A stretch of DNA of 60,000 bases, from contig NW_003314274.1 in assembly GCF_000143415.4 (NCBI RefSeq), positions 1,513,775 to 1,573,774 of the forward strand. Direction: 5' to 3'. The stretch comes from Selaginella moellendorffii. Its lineage: Eukaryota; Streptophyta; Lycopodiopsida; Selaginellales; Selaginellaceae. Below the pieces are notes generated by a model, which did not search any database, had not been told where the DNA came from, and worked only from the letters and a program-made list of their open reading frames with translations. The translations under genes and the position numbers were made by a program. Of the stretch, positions 1-10,084 are shown one piece after another (the first letter of the stretch is position 1; every line of letters begins with the position of its first letter).

Positions 1-725
1 TTCTTCGTTCTCGAAGTTGCCAAACTCCCATCCATTGGACCAAACATGTTATGCTTCTGCGCTGCTGCCATGGTAGTCCAGTCCAGGATATTGGGAAGAT
101 CATCCAGGCACAGATTTTCTACGTCTTGCTTCGATGTAGTCCAGGAAACATCCCCCAAAGAAGTTCTCACGGTTACGTCCATGTCCACTGTTGAGACATC
201 ACCACCATTGGCACCACTTCCCGAGTTCCCTTCCAAAGAAAATCCATTCCTCGCCTGTGCCTCGTTGATCTCGACAGTAGTTCCTTCGAAGTCGTCCGAG
301 TTGAGGCATTTGTCTTGGCATCTGCTCTGAGCTCTTGGCCAAGATGGCCAACCTTTCGTCTTGCTCTTCGACTTCAATCTCGACTCGTGAATCCCCTTTT
401 GGAAGGAAGTAACAAGACTGGCCTCCAGCACGTCCCTCGGGCTGTTTCCACAGCATGATCTCTTCCATCGCTTGTCATCAACGCTCTGTGATCCAACAGC
501 ACCGTGCTCTTGAGTGACACTCTTCTCCTCTTCTCCGAGTCTTTCAAAACGGTCCTTCACCCGTAGAGCTTCTTCGCTTAACAAACAGTCGACTTGATCA
601 GGTGGAGACCTGGAAATGTTTTCATCGTCGCTCAGCCGGAGCCTCTTACTCTGATTCGAGAAGGAGGCATTCTGGAGGCACCGTGCAAGATATCCCGATC
701 CTGCCGCCACAACCCAGAGCCACAT
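1..725 (-). CDS. Uncharacterised plant protein with N-terminal membrane anchor, 5' part only (3' end outside window)
   Basis: One open frame runs from an ATG at 723-725 to the window edge (241 codons) without a stop. The protein starts MWLWVVAAGSGYLARCLQN, a short hydrophobic anchor or signal segment, followed by the basic stretch SKRLRLSDDE. The rest is polar, Ser/Gly/Asp-rich and apparently disordered, with no domain I recognise. Some uncharacterised plant proteins share a start of the WVVAAxxGY type, but I cannot name a function. A 5'-UTR intron is likely at 743-843 (donor GTGAGT, acceptor GTGACAG). The ATG at 740-742 opens an overlapping short frame out of phase with the main one. The true 3' end and any downstream introns lie to the left of the window. 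Confidence 0.55.
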   Translation of the reverse strand, partial: MWLWVVAAGSGYLARCLQNASFSNQSKRLRLSDDENISRSPPDQVDCLLSEEALRVKDRFERLGEEEKSVTQEHGAVGSQSVDDKRWKRSCCGNSPRDVLEASLVTSFQKGIHESRLKSKSKTKGWPSWPRAQSRCQDKCLNSDDFEGTTVEINEAQARNGFSLEGNSGSGANGGDVSTVDMDVTVRTSLGDVSWTTSKQDVENLCLDDLPNILDWTTMAAAQKHNMFGPMDGSLATSRTK

Positions 726-1710
726 CTCCACTCCTCGATCATCTGTCACAACGCAATGCAGCTTAGATCCCGCGTTTCACCTCGAAATCTCGAGCGATCA
801 AGCACGCTAGCAGGATCACGCAAAAGGGACCGATCTCACTCACCAGAAAAGGGAATCTCTCGCCTCCGCAGCTCGCATTCCTCATCGACCAGCCGGATCC
901 ATGGAAACCCTATTGCCTCCTCGGCGATTCTCCTCCAACCCTAGCGCCCTCCATGGCATTGAAGAACGAAGAAGTCTGCGAAGGAGAGTTTGAAAATATA
1001 TAGAGTAAAACGTACAAACATACGCTACCGTCCCATCATTCGTCCGGCGGGTTTTGGAGGGAGAAAGCCCGGCCGTCAGAAGCAACCATCCGACGCCTGG
1101 GAGCTGGCCACGCGTTTGCAGTATTAAATGTTGACCGTTGGATGTTTCTCTTCGTCATTATTGGAGGGGGTGGCGCATCCAACGGTCATGGTTGCGTTGC
1201 AGGCCACCAAACGTACGATATTGGTCACTTTTTGGAACCATGAGATAGTGCTCACAGATGGAAAGGCCAATGATATTTCCACATAAGATAGGAGATCACA
1301 TCATGGTAGGAGGTTTTCACTAGATAATAATAAATAATCCACCTCTATCCATTCACAATAACTTTGGTAAGTGGGTTATCGTTGATCTAAATTCGACACT
1401 GGTCATGAACTTTCTAGCAAGCTCCTCTTTAAGGTTCTATGTTGCTGTTGTGATTGAGATTGCTAAAGGTTGTAAGTTTATCTTGGTCTTTCTTTTCAAT
1501 CCATCAATGGTCCCTTAAGCATCCATTGATCTTGTTCGTGCTTGTATTTTCTTTTCTTTTGTAAGATGTATCATGTGAACTCCATGGGTTTGATCTTTGT
1601 GTAAACTTCTATCAAGTTCCCAGTGTCAAGTTCACCCTTCTCCTAAAAAGTAAACTATGCCACACCTTGAGCTGACAAAGAAAAAAAAATTGGTGAAGAA
1701 TATATTCTTA
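726..1710. other. Intergenic: promoter/5' UTR of the leftmost gene, then AT-rich DNA
   Basis: The stretch up to about 1000 holds the 5' UTR and UTR intron of the minus-strand gene, with an AACCCTA telo-box-like motif near 937. From about 1200 onward the DNA is AT-rich. I see no convincing coding segment until the retroelement fragment at 1711. Confidence 0.5.
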
Positions 1711-1890
1711 ATCCCTTGTATCAATTATTTGCTCAATCATCTTTGTAGTGTTTGGTATTTTACAAAGATTGATTTGAAGTCAAGGTATTATTAAATTTGT
1801 GTCAAGTTGAAAGATGTTCCAAAAATGCCATTCCAAACAAAGATGGGTTATTACGAGTTTTTAGTGATGCTATTTTTTGTTTAATTTTGC
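1711..1890 (+). mobile_element. Decayed Ty3/gypsy reverse transcriptase fragment
   Basis: In one plus-strand frame the translation contains YFTKIDLKSRYY, a stop, then KDVPKMPFQTKMGYYEFLVM. This matches the gypsy RT core, where the usual pattern is FSKIDLRSGYHQIR...T.F.T.YGHYEFLVMPFGL. The block holds an in-frame stop and loses the pattern just before the expected FGLTNAPATF segment. It is therefore a short dead relic. I see no LTRs next to it. Confidence 0.75.
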
Positions 1891-2136
1891 ATTGCTAATG
1901 AACTTCTAATGGTTACAATGATGAAATCCAAGTGAGGAACCATGTGAACGGTTCTTACTTGCCCATTACTTCTACAACATTATGATTCAAGCTTTCTATA
2001 ATTCCTCCCAAAGCCCTTTAAGGCTTAATCACCTCAAAAGTTAATTGAAGTGTTGAGTTAGCGTGTAGAATTAGGATCAAACTTGTTATGGGGAGAATTA
2101 CCCAAATACTTAAATTCTGCAAAAGAATACATGTGT

Positions 2137-2210
2137 TGGCCCATGCAGGTCTCGAACCTGCGACCCTTGCGTTATGAGCGCGACGCTCTAACCGACTGAG
2201 CTAATAGGCC
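2137..2210 (-). tRNA. tRNA gene with anticodon CAU on an isoleucine-tRNA-like body
   Basis: The minus strand gives a 74-nt cloverleaf: acceptor GGCCTAT/ATGGGCC (one G-U), D arm GCTC/GAGC, T arm GCAGG-TTCGAGA-CCTGC and discriminator A; CCA is not encoded. A box TAGCTCAGTCGG and B box GGTTCGAGACC fit pol III promoters, and a TTTT run lies about 12 nt downstream at 2121-2124. The anticodon at 2174-2176 reads CAT in the loop CTCATAA. The rest of the body closely resembles plant tRNA-Ile(AAU), not the usual plant elongator tRNA-Met. The anticodon stem has one C-A mismatch. By anticodon it decodes AUG; the charged amino acid is uncertain. Confidence 0.85.
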
Positions 2211-2257
2211 AATCTGCTCAATAGGGTTTGCTCACGAATTCGTTGGACCAAGGAGAC

Positions 2258-2764
2258 CTAGATTGCCATGGCGTATGCCGTGGCAATGGCGTACATTGTC
2301 TTGTTCTCCCAACGCATCGTACGGCTACCTAGAAGAAAAGCTTACTGGTGATTGGTATGTAGTTAGTTCAGATTTACCGTCGGCTAGTGGATCCCAAAAG
2401 CAAGAGCTTGCCGTGACAAGCCCAGCGCCGTTCTTTTGCATGATCATACAGGTAACTATGGAGGAAGATTTAATAGAAATTTCAATAGGGCAAAGAGGGG
2501 ACGGAATTTTTACCAATATACTTGAAGGGCTTGTTTAGATTTACGAGCTTGGCCATGCATTTCTCGCAGACTGTGGATGTCCATTGGCCGATCTATAAGA
2601 AGATCGCCACTGATCGCATAGAGGTAAGACACACACAAATTTTTTGATGAATTTAATCCAAAGCTTGCCTTGTGATGCATGAATTGGGAGCTTGCGAGCG
2701 ATTCATCGAGGCATTCCTTGAGGATGTTGTTCACGTCATCGCCATTGAATTTGGGCTGCGACAA
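2258..2764 (-). CDS. Dynein light chain, Tctex-1 (DYNLT) family
   Basis: Four exons (2669-2764, 2514-2592, 2378-2455, 2258-2328) join to 107 codons, close to the usual 110-115 residues of DYNLT1. Family hallmarks are visible in order: [15 protein letters not shown] (usual VNQWT...), [27 protein letters not shown] and [11 protein letters not shown] near the C terminus. The protein is a light chain of dynein motors and binds intermediate chains as a dimer. Flowering plants lack dynein, so a complete gene implies flagellated sperm. The first intron (2593-2668) appears to use a GC donor (AAG|GCAAGC). The stop codon lies 48 nt from the tRNA gene. The start is the only in-frame ATG before the conserved region. 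Confidence 0.92.
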
Positions 2765-3090
2765 GAGCAGATTGATCGATGGATTTGCGGGAGAATTTCT
2801 TCACTCACATCGATTGCCGGCTCGCTTGCTTCTGCCGCCGCAGCCGCCATTCTTCCGATCAGCTTGAAATCGCGAAAAAAATTCCAGGAAGAATCGATCA
2901 AAGCGCCCTCGATCCTTCTTCCTTCTTCGTCAGATCAACAGAGGCGCTCCAAGGTTTAGGGTATTTAGCGCCACCTGGGAAACTACCTTTTGTGACGTGG
3001 AGAATGTTTTGTGAATAAATGCCACGTTGCAAACTACTTTTCTGACGTGTGGAATATACTTTATGAGTCTAGGGCTAACACTTACAAGCT
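2765..3090. promoter_or_regulatory. Divergent intergenic region between DYNLT and ATG5
   Basis: These 326 bp separate two divergently transcribed genes and must contain both promoters and 5' UTRs. I see no further coding segment. Confidence 0.4.
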
Positions 3091-4469
3091 ATGGATGCCA
3101 GGCGCCATGTCTGGGAGGGCGCGATCCCCATTTCTTTTCAGCTGGATCCTTCCGAGATTGCTACGGCGCCAGCTCCTCTTCCGCTTCTGGTAAGATTTCG
3201 ATTGTCCTGGTGCAAATGCAAATCTTGCTCTTTCATCGAAAGAATTTCCATTCCAAACATCTAAAATCTCGTGCTTGATGCGTTGTAGCTAATGGCTGCT
3301 CGGAATGGATACCTCCCCCTCCTCGCTAATCGAATCCGGCAGTATTTCCAGAACGCTGTCTTGTCTTCTCCTTCGTCTTCTACCCCTTCCAGCGATCAGA
3401 TTCTGTGGTTCGATTTCAAAGGTTTGCCTCTCAAATGGTATAATCTAGCTAGAACTTCCTTGTCACTTAAGATTTCTTTGGTCTTTTTAATTGTTTCTTT
3501 GGATGGATAGGCACATTCCTACTGGTGTTCTGTTTGACTTGCTGTGTCTTGAGCCACAAAGGCCGTGGGATCTCACAGTAAGAATCTTTTCTACAGAGCC
3601 TTGTGTTTAGCGGCTGATATGACAGGTCCATTTTCGGGGCTATCCTTCCGAGATGATGGCTCCTTACGAGGGCGATGAAGCTGTGAAATGGAGCTTCATG
3701 AACACTCTGAAAGAGGTAACGCAATTGTTGTTTGTATGGCCTGTAAGTTCGAATACTTTGTCCAGGCGTCGTACATCATTCGTGGAAACACGAAGAACGT
3801 CATGGACTTGACACAGAACGACCAGAACAACCTGTGGAGCAGCATTGTGAAAGGTTTGCGACCTGTGTTTGATGTGGAAACTATATCTGTAGTTTGCTAC
3901 TTCAGGGGATATGGAAGAACACGATCGCATCGCAGCTCAGTTTGTTGGTCCTGGGAGAATCGAAGGCAAGCCAGGTAGCTAGAAATGGTGATATGGTTTA
4001 GCTGTTTCACTCTATCAACTTGGACTCCAGGGAAGGTACCTCTACGCCTTTACGTTCGTGCTGTGAACGGCGGTCTGGATGATCCTTTCTCTTTAGCCCC
4101 AGTCAAAAGCTGGAACGAAGTGATGATTCTGACGAGACCCGTAGAAATTCTTCGCCAAGAAGAAGGTGAGCTTGTAATCTTTCTTTTGCCTAGTTTCACT
4201 TACCTTCTGTTTGAGCAGGCCTAGCGTTCACCTTAGGAGACGCACTGGTGAAAGTTCTGCCTCAATATTTTGGTAGCAGCTCCGAAGATCCCGAGCATAG
4301 CAGTAGCGATTCTAGAGTTGACGAATACGGACCGGGTGTACAGTTCGATGGCACGGTCAAAATTCAGGGAATTCAGCCCAACCTCGACTTGCCTTTCGAC
4401 TGGGTGGCCAGAAATTTGGCTGGACAAGAGCATTTCACCCACGTCTGCCTGTGGGTGCCCGGGAAATAA
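3091..4469 (+). CDS. ATG5: Autophagy protein ATG5
   Basis: Eight exons (3091-3189, 3289-3437, 3511-3577, 3626-3715, 3766-3853, 3906-3974, 4031-4165, 4219-4469) give 315 residues, near the roughly 340 of Arabidopsis ATG5. The N terminus MDARRHVWEGAIPISFQL is the ATG5 start motif. Next come DFKGLPLKWHIPTGVLFDL, RPWDLTVHFRGYP and the block after KWSFMNTLKEASYI, which holds the lysine region where ATG12 is attached. The C-terminal half has VPLRLYVRAVN and ends in DLPFDWVARNLAGQEHF...CLWVP. ATG5 is conjugated to ATG12 and, with ATG16, promotes lipidation of ATG8 on the growing autophagosome membrane in the cytosol. Every junction keeps frame. Confidence 0.96.
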
Positions 4470-4552
4470 AGCTGACAACGTTTCTGTAAGTCAATTGTAT
4501 CATTCTTTAGCTTAGCTCCTCGACACTAGGGTTTTGTTTCGCTTCCATTTCA

Positions 4553-6094
4553 ATGGAGAGCTCCTCGAGAAAGCACCATGTCCGCTGCATTGTGAAACTT
4601 GGTAAGTTTTCTCTTGTGAGTTTTATTTGGTGCTCACTATTTCCTGTGTGCCTTCCAGGAGGCGCAGCTATTACTTTCAAGGACAAACTCGAAGCTTTGA
4701 ACCGCGAGAGTTTGTCTAGGACTAGCTTGCAGCTCCACGAAGCCATGGGAGGTGGCGTGTCTTTCAACATGGATTGGAGCAAAAATCTAGAAGTGCCAGA
4801 TCCCATTGACATGGAGCTCCATCAGAAGCATGCCTTCGTTGTGGTCCATGGTGCAGGTATGATTTCAACACATTTTGTTCTAAGATTGTTGTTACTGTAG
4901 TCCTGGACTAAAGCTTGTAGCTGTTTGCTTAAACAGGTTCTTTCGGGCACTTCCAAGCCAGCATTTCTGGTGTCAATAAGGGAGGCTTGGACAACTCGCT
5001 GCTCGTAAATGCAGGTTTTGTCGCAACAAGATTATCAGTTAAGTTGATCCATTTCTCCTCTAGTGACACATAATTTTCTGTAACAATCAGGTCACTAAAC
5101 TCAATCACAAAGTGATCCGAGCGCTTGCATCACGTGAGTACTTTGTTGATCATTTGTGAGAAAACGTAACTATCTCAAATTCAGAGGGTATTCCTGCTGT
5201 TGGCATGCCCCCATTTGCTGCTGGGTGGTCAACTCATAAGCGCATCGTAGGTAGTAGCTTTCTTGACGTCGTGTTACGCATATGTTTTTTCTGCAGCTAG
5301 ATTGCGACAATGTTTCTGGAGTAAGGGAAGTTGTCGATGCTGGCTTTGTGCCCGTAAGTTTTGTTTTCTTTTATCCCTTGGACTCTTACGAAAGAACTTG
5401 CAGGTCTTGCACGGTGATGCTGTGCGCGATAGCCATCAGGTAAGTTTTCCGTAGCCTGACTTCCAGGTAACTTTTTACTTTTTTACCAGGGCTGCTGCAT
5501 TCTGAGTGGAGATGTTATCGTCCGCCGCCTTGCGGAGGAACTACAGCCTAGCTATGTCGTCTTTCTTGTATACTGATTTTTCTCTTTTTCTCTTTTGCTT
5601 CGTTTTGAAGTATTTCCCTGACTGAATCGCAGACAAACGTTCCTGGGGTTTTTGATCGTCCACCGTCAGAAGAAAATGCAGTTTTACTGCAAGAGATTGG
5701 TACGTTTTGAGCTTTTGGCGATGGCACTTAATTTTATTTCCTAGTTGTCTACGAGGATGGGACTTGGAGCATTGCAAGACCACGACTTGAGGCCCCAGGT
5801 AATCTTCTCACTTTAACTTCTCAATCTACTAGACTCGTTCGCTTGCAGTGAAAACCGAGATGGCCTCTCATGATACCACTGGAGGAATGGCTACAAAGAT
5901 CGCTGAGGCAGCTTCCATCTCTCGGCTGGGAATGGATGTCTACATTGTGGAGGTACAAAGCTCTTTTCTTCCTTTTTCTTCTGATCTATCATTTCGTAAC
6001 ATAGGCTGGAACCGAGCACGCTCTCCAAGCTTTGAAAGGAAACATCGAACAAAACTGGATTGGAACAATCGTGAGGAAAGCGAACTCTACTTAA
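4553..6094 (+). CDS. IPK: Isopentenyl phosphate kinase
   Basis: Twelve exons (first 4553-4601, last 6005-6094) give 312 residues. The family is shown by CIVKLGGAAIT at the N terminus, VVVHGAGSFGHFQAS (the HGAGSFGH substrate motif with its catalytic His), GFVATRLS, VLHGDAV, GCCILSGDVIVRRLAEEL, FLTNVPGVFDRPP, HDTTGGMATKIAEA and the ending ALKGN...WIGTIV. IPK is an amino-acid-kinase-fold enzyme that phosphorylates isopentenyl phosphate to isopentenyl diphosphate with ATP. In plants it is cytosolic and tunes the pool feeding terpenoid and sterol synthesis. The gene lies 83 bp downstream of ATG5 on the same strand. All junctions keep phase, with no sign of decay. Confidence 0.95.
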
Positions 6095-6813
6095 TCTTCA
6101 CTGTGAGACAAATTCGAAACTTACACTGGATTTTTAGCTCGAAGTAAGTTCTCTAGCCTGGCGCTTACCAAAGTGGAAGGAAAAAACTTCGCTTGGACTC
6201 GTAAGTTTCGTGGTAGATAAGAAATTTTCAATGCCAAGCCAACAACAAACTATCAAAGCATTGGAATGTGGTCAATTTGAGGATACGCTACATGGCTGGG
6301 ACGACGTAAATGGGAGAAATATTCCTATCGTAAGTCCACGATGTTTCGTGCGGCACACGAAGATCCCATGGAATTTTTAACGCCTCCAAAACAATGTGTG
6401 GAGAGGCATTACCTACCAGCCCATATGCTTTGACCCCCAATCTCTGCCGTACGTGCCGTGGCGGTGTCAACGGTCACGATGCGCGGTAGGGCTCTTCGCA
6501 TTGTGGAGAAGAGTAGCTTGGCCAAAAGCTAACCCACTGTGGACGTTTGTGTTTGCCCTACTGTAGTGGTCGCAATCAGCTACAGTGACGCTCGCCCAGG
6601 GCCTTTATCTTCGGTGCGCGCGCCAGGGTTTCTCGCACTGCCGTCTCGACTAGCAGCGGCCTCCAGATCCAGATCCACGACAATCTCGGCGCTGCTCGCG
6701 AGGTGAGGCACCGCTCGCGATTCCAGCTCGATTCTTCGCGAAATCTCTTCCGCATTTTGATCTAGATCTAGATCTTGATCCAAATTTCGTTGCTTTGTGC
6801 CAGATCCTGTGCC
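6095..6813. promoter_or_regulatory. Intergenic: IPK 3' UTR and methionine synthase promoter/5' UTR
   Basis: About 720 bp without a supported gene. Part of the IPK 3' UTR is expected on the left and the methionine synthase leader on the right. The last 120 bp before the ATG carry GATCTAGATCTAGATCTTGATC-like short repeats (about 6759-6781). Confidence 0.4.
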
Positions 6814-9804
6814 ATGGCGTCTCACATTGCTGGCTACCCTCGCATGGGCCCGAAGAGAGAGCTCAAGTTCGCTCTCGAGTCATTCTGGGATGGGAAGTCG
6901 AGCGCTGCGGATTTGGAGAAGACTGCCAAGGATCTGCGCGCCTCGATCTGGAAGCAGATGTCCGACGCCGGGGTTTCATTCATCCCCAGCAATACATTCT
7001 CCTACTATGATCAGGTCCTCGATACCACGGCCATGGTGGGAGCTGTTCCTCCCAGATATGGCTGGACTGGTGGAGATGTGGCCTTCGACACCTATTTCTC
7101 CATGGCGAGAGGGAATGCCAAGCAACCGGCTATGGAGATGACGAAATGGTTCGACACTAACTAGTAAGTATCTGGCTAGTTCATGTGATTTGTGGTGGAA
7201 TTGCTAACGTTGTGGAAATTTTGGGCAGCCACTACATCGTCCCTGAGCTCGGTCCCGAGGTTAAGTTCACGCTATCCTCGCGCAAGGTTTTGGAGGAATA
7301 CACTGAAGCGAAAGAGGTTGGTTTTATGGTTTCTTTGATTCTTGCTGGATGTAATTCTTGGATGGTTTGCAGCTCGGCATTGAGACTGTTCCAGTTCTGG
7401 TCGGACCATTCACTTACCTGTCGCTGGCAAAGCCTGCTAAAGGAGTTGCCAAGGACTTCGATCTTCTTGGGCTTTTGGAGGATCTCTTACCCGTCTACAA
7501 GTACTTTAAAATGTCCATTGTCATTTTTACTGAAGTGAGGTTCCAGGGAAGTGATTGGCGAGCTGAAAAGTGCCGGTGCCAAATGGATTCAGTTCGACGA
7601 ACCAGCTCTTGTTCTGGATTTGGAGTCCCACAAGTATGATGTCTTTAAGAAGGCGTACTCCGACCTGGCACCGAGCTTTGGCGATCTTAAGCTTTTGGTG
7701 GTGACGTACTTTGCGGATCTTCCAGCTCCGGCCTACGAGTAAGCGGATAATTTCCTGCCGTTTATCCATCTCATGTTTGTATATGCAGGCTGCTCACTGG
7801 ACTTGAATGTGTGGATGGTGTGGGACTTGACTTGGTTCGCGGCACCAAGACTGTTGAATTGATCAAGGTAGCAGGGTTTCCTTCCTCGAAGAAGCTGTTC
7901 GCCGGTGTCGTTGATGGTCGTAACATTTGGGCCAATGACCTCGCTTCATCGCTCACGTTGCTCGGGGAACTGGAGAGCAAGCTGGGGAAAGGAAACGTTG
8001 TGGTATCGACGTCGTCTTCACTTCTCCACACAGCAGTTGATCTCAAGAACGAGACTAAACTCGACGCTGAGCTCAAGTCTTGGCTAGCATTTGCTGCTCA
8101 GAAGATCGTCGAAGTCGTTAGTCTTGCTGGGGCTCTCGGTGGAAAGAAGGATGAGGTGCGTTCATAGATTTCATGTTTTGCATTTCTAAGTATTTGTTCG
8201 TCTCCAGGAGTTCTTTGCGGCCAATGCATCTGCTCAGGCCTCTAGGAAGACGTCTCCTAGAGTCCACAACGACGAAGTGAAGAAGGCGGTAAGCCCGTCC
8301 TAGAATCCCCCCTTCATGGCATTAATCCATGTACTTGGTGTCTCAGGCTGCTGCCCTTCAAGGATCGGAGCACAGGCGTGCAACTCCTGTGGCAGATCGT
8401 CTTGATGAACAACAAAAGCACTTAAAGCTTCCTATTCTGCCAACAACTACAATTGGATCTTTCCCTCAGACAGCTGACCTGCGCCGAGTGCGACGTGATG
8501 TGAAGAGCAAGAAGTAAGTGAAGACTTTTAGACAGGATTCTATCTTATGCATCCGTGCATCCGTGTGATCAGGATAAGCGAGGAAGAGTACGTGACGGCC
8601 ATCAAATCTGAAATCGCCAGCGTTGTGAAGCTCCAGGAGGAGCTTGATATTGACGTCCTCGTCCACGGAGAACCCGAGGTAGGATTTGGCAGATTCCATA
8701 ACTGATCTAATCTACATTGTCCTTTTTCGCCAGAGAAACGACATGGTTGAGTACTTCGGTGAGCAGCTGCAAGGTTTTGCTTTCACCGTCAACGGATGGG
8801 TACAGTCCTACGGATCCCGGTGTGTAAAGCCACCCATCATCTACGGAGATGTGAGCAGGCCCAAGGCAATGACTGTCGAGTGGTCTTCCTACTCGCAGAG
8901 CCTCACTAAGAGGCCCATGAAGGGAATGCTCACGGGACCCGTGACAATTTTGAACTGGTCCTTCGTCAGAAATGACCAGCCGAGGTGAGCTTTTGTCTTT
9001 CTCATCGACATCTTTGCTAACTGGTCTTACGTTTCATTCATTCACCACAGAGAGAAAACCACGTACCAGATTGCCTTGTCCATCAAAGAGGAGGTCGAAG
9101 ACCTTGAGAAAGCTGGCATCCATGTACGTTGTTCTATGGGTTTGTTTTGGCCGCGTGCTAACAAAAGCTATTCTGCCAGGTGATTCAAATCGACGAAGCT
9201 GCTCTACGAGAGGGTCTTCCTCTCCGCAAGTCCGAGCAGGCCGCCTACTTGAACTGGGCCGTCCATGGTTTCCGCATCACGTCGTGCGGAGTGAAAGACA
9301 CGACTCAGGTAAAAGACGCGACGAGTTTCTATAGCTTCGTGACTGACACTGGCGTTGTTTGAAATCCACAGATCCACACCCATATGTGCTACTCCCACTT
9401 TAACGACATCATCACAGCCATCATCGACATGGACGCCGATGTGATCACGATCGAAAACTCTCGCTCGGATGAGAAGCTACTGTCCGTGTTCCGGGAGGGA
9501 GTCACGTATGGAGCCGGCATTGGACCCGGCGTGTACGACATCCACTCTCCGCGAATTCCAGACACCGAGGAGATGGCCGAGCGCATTCGCAAGGTACAAA
9601 TCTTTCGCTTGGTTTCGCTCTGGAAGATCCTGATCGATCTTCTTTTTTTTTTACTAGATGCTTGCCGTCCTGGAATCCAAGGTTTTGTGGGTGAACCCCG
9701 ACTGTGGTCTCAAGACGCGAAAGTATGGCGAGGTTCTCCCGGCGCTCACTAACATGGTAAAGGCCGCCAAGATCCTTCGCGCGGAGCTAGCCAGCACTCA
9801 CTGA
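6814..9804 (+). CDS. METE: Cobalamin-independent methionine synthase
   Basis: Thirteen exons (6814-7163, 7229-7316, 7373-7500, 7547-7738, 7789-8155, 8208-8288, 8347-8513, 8573-8678, 8734-8984, 9051-9123, 9180-9308, 9372-9593, 9658-9804) give 766 residues, the standard plant MetE length. The enzyme transfers the methyl group of 5-methyltetrahydrofolate polyglutamate to homocysteine. The start [20 protein letters not shown] is typical. The C-terminal catalytic barrel shows [15 protein letters not shown], the zinc-ligand segment [11 protein letters not shown] (His and Cys) and [13 protein letters not shown] with the third Cys ligand. No plastid transit peptide is visible, so a cytosolic form is likely. 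All exon junctions are in phase. Confidence 0.97.
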
Positions 9805-10084
9805 TCGATCCCCTCACCTGGAAAGCGAGAATTTTTTCCTCTATGGCAAAATAATTTCTAAAGTGAAATGCTATTTTGGCGAGTTTTATCTTAATTGTTT
9901 AAGCAAGAAAATGCGAATTGGTAAAGTGTAAGAAAATGCGCATAAATTGAATTAAGAAAGGGGTAGATTGTGCGTGGAATCGATCCGGTGCCACATTTTT
10001 CCCGCTCCGATTCAAAATTTTCTATCGGATATATAAGCAAGGCCGGCTGGCTTTAACGCATAGGGTTTTGCGAGCGCTTTGGAG

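Noticed and set aside
1-725. Circadian LNK-type coactivator
   Set aside because: A loose resemblance in acidic, Asp/Trp-containing text came to mind, but the N-terminal hydrophobic anchor and absence of any LNK motif I could align made this unsupported.
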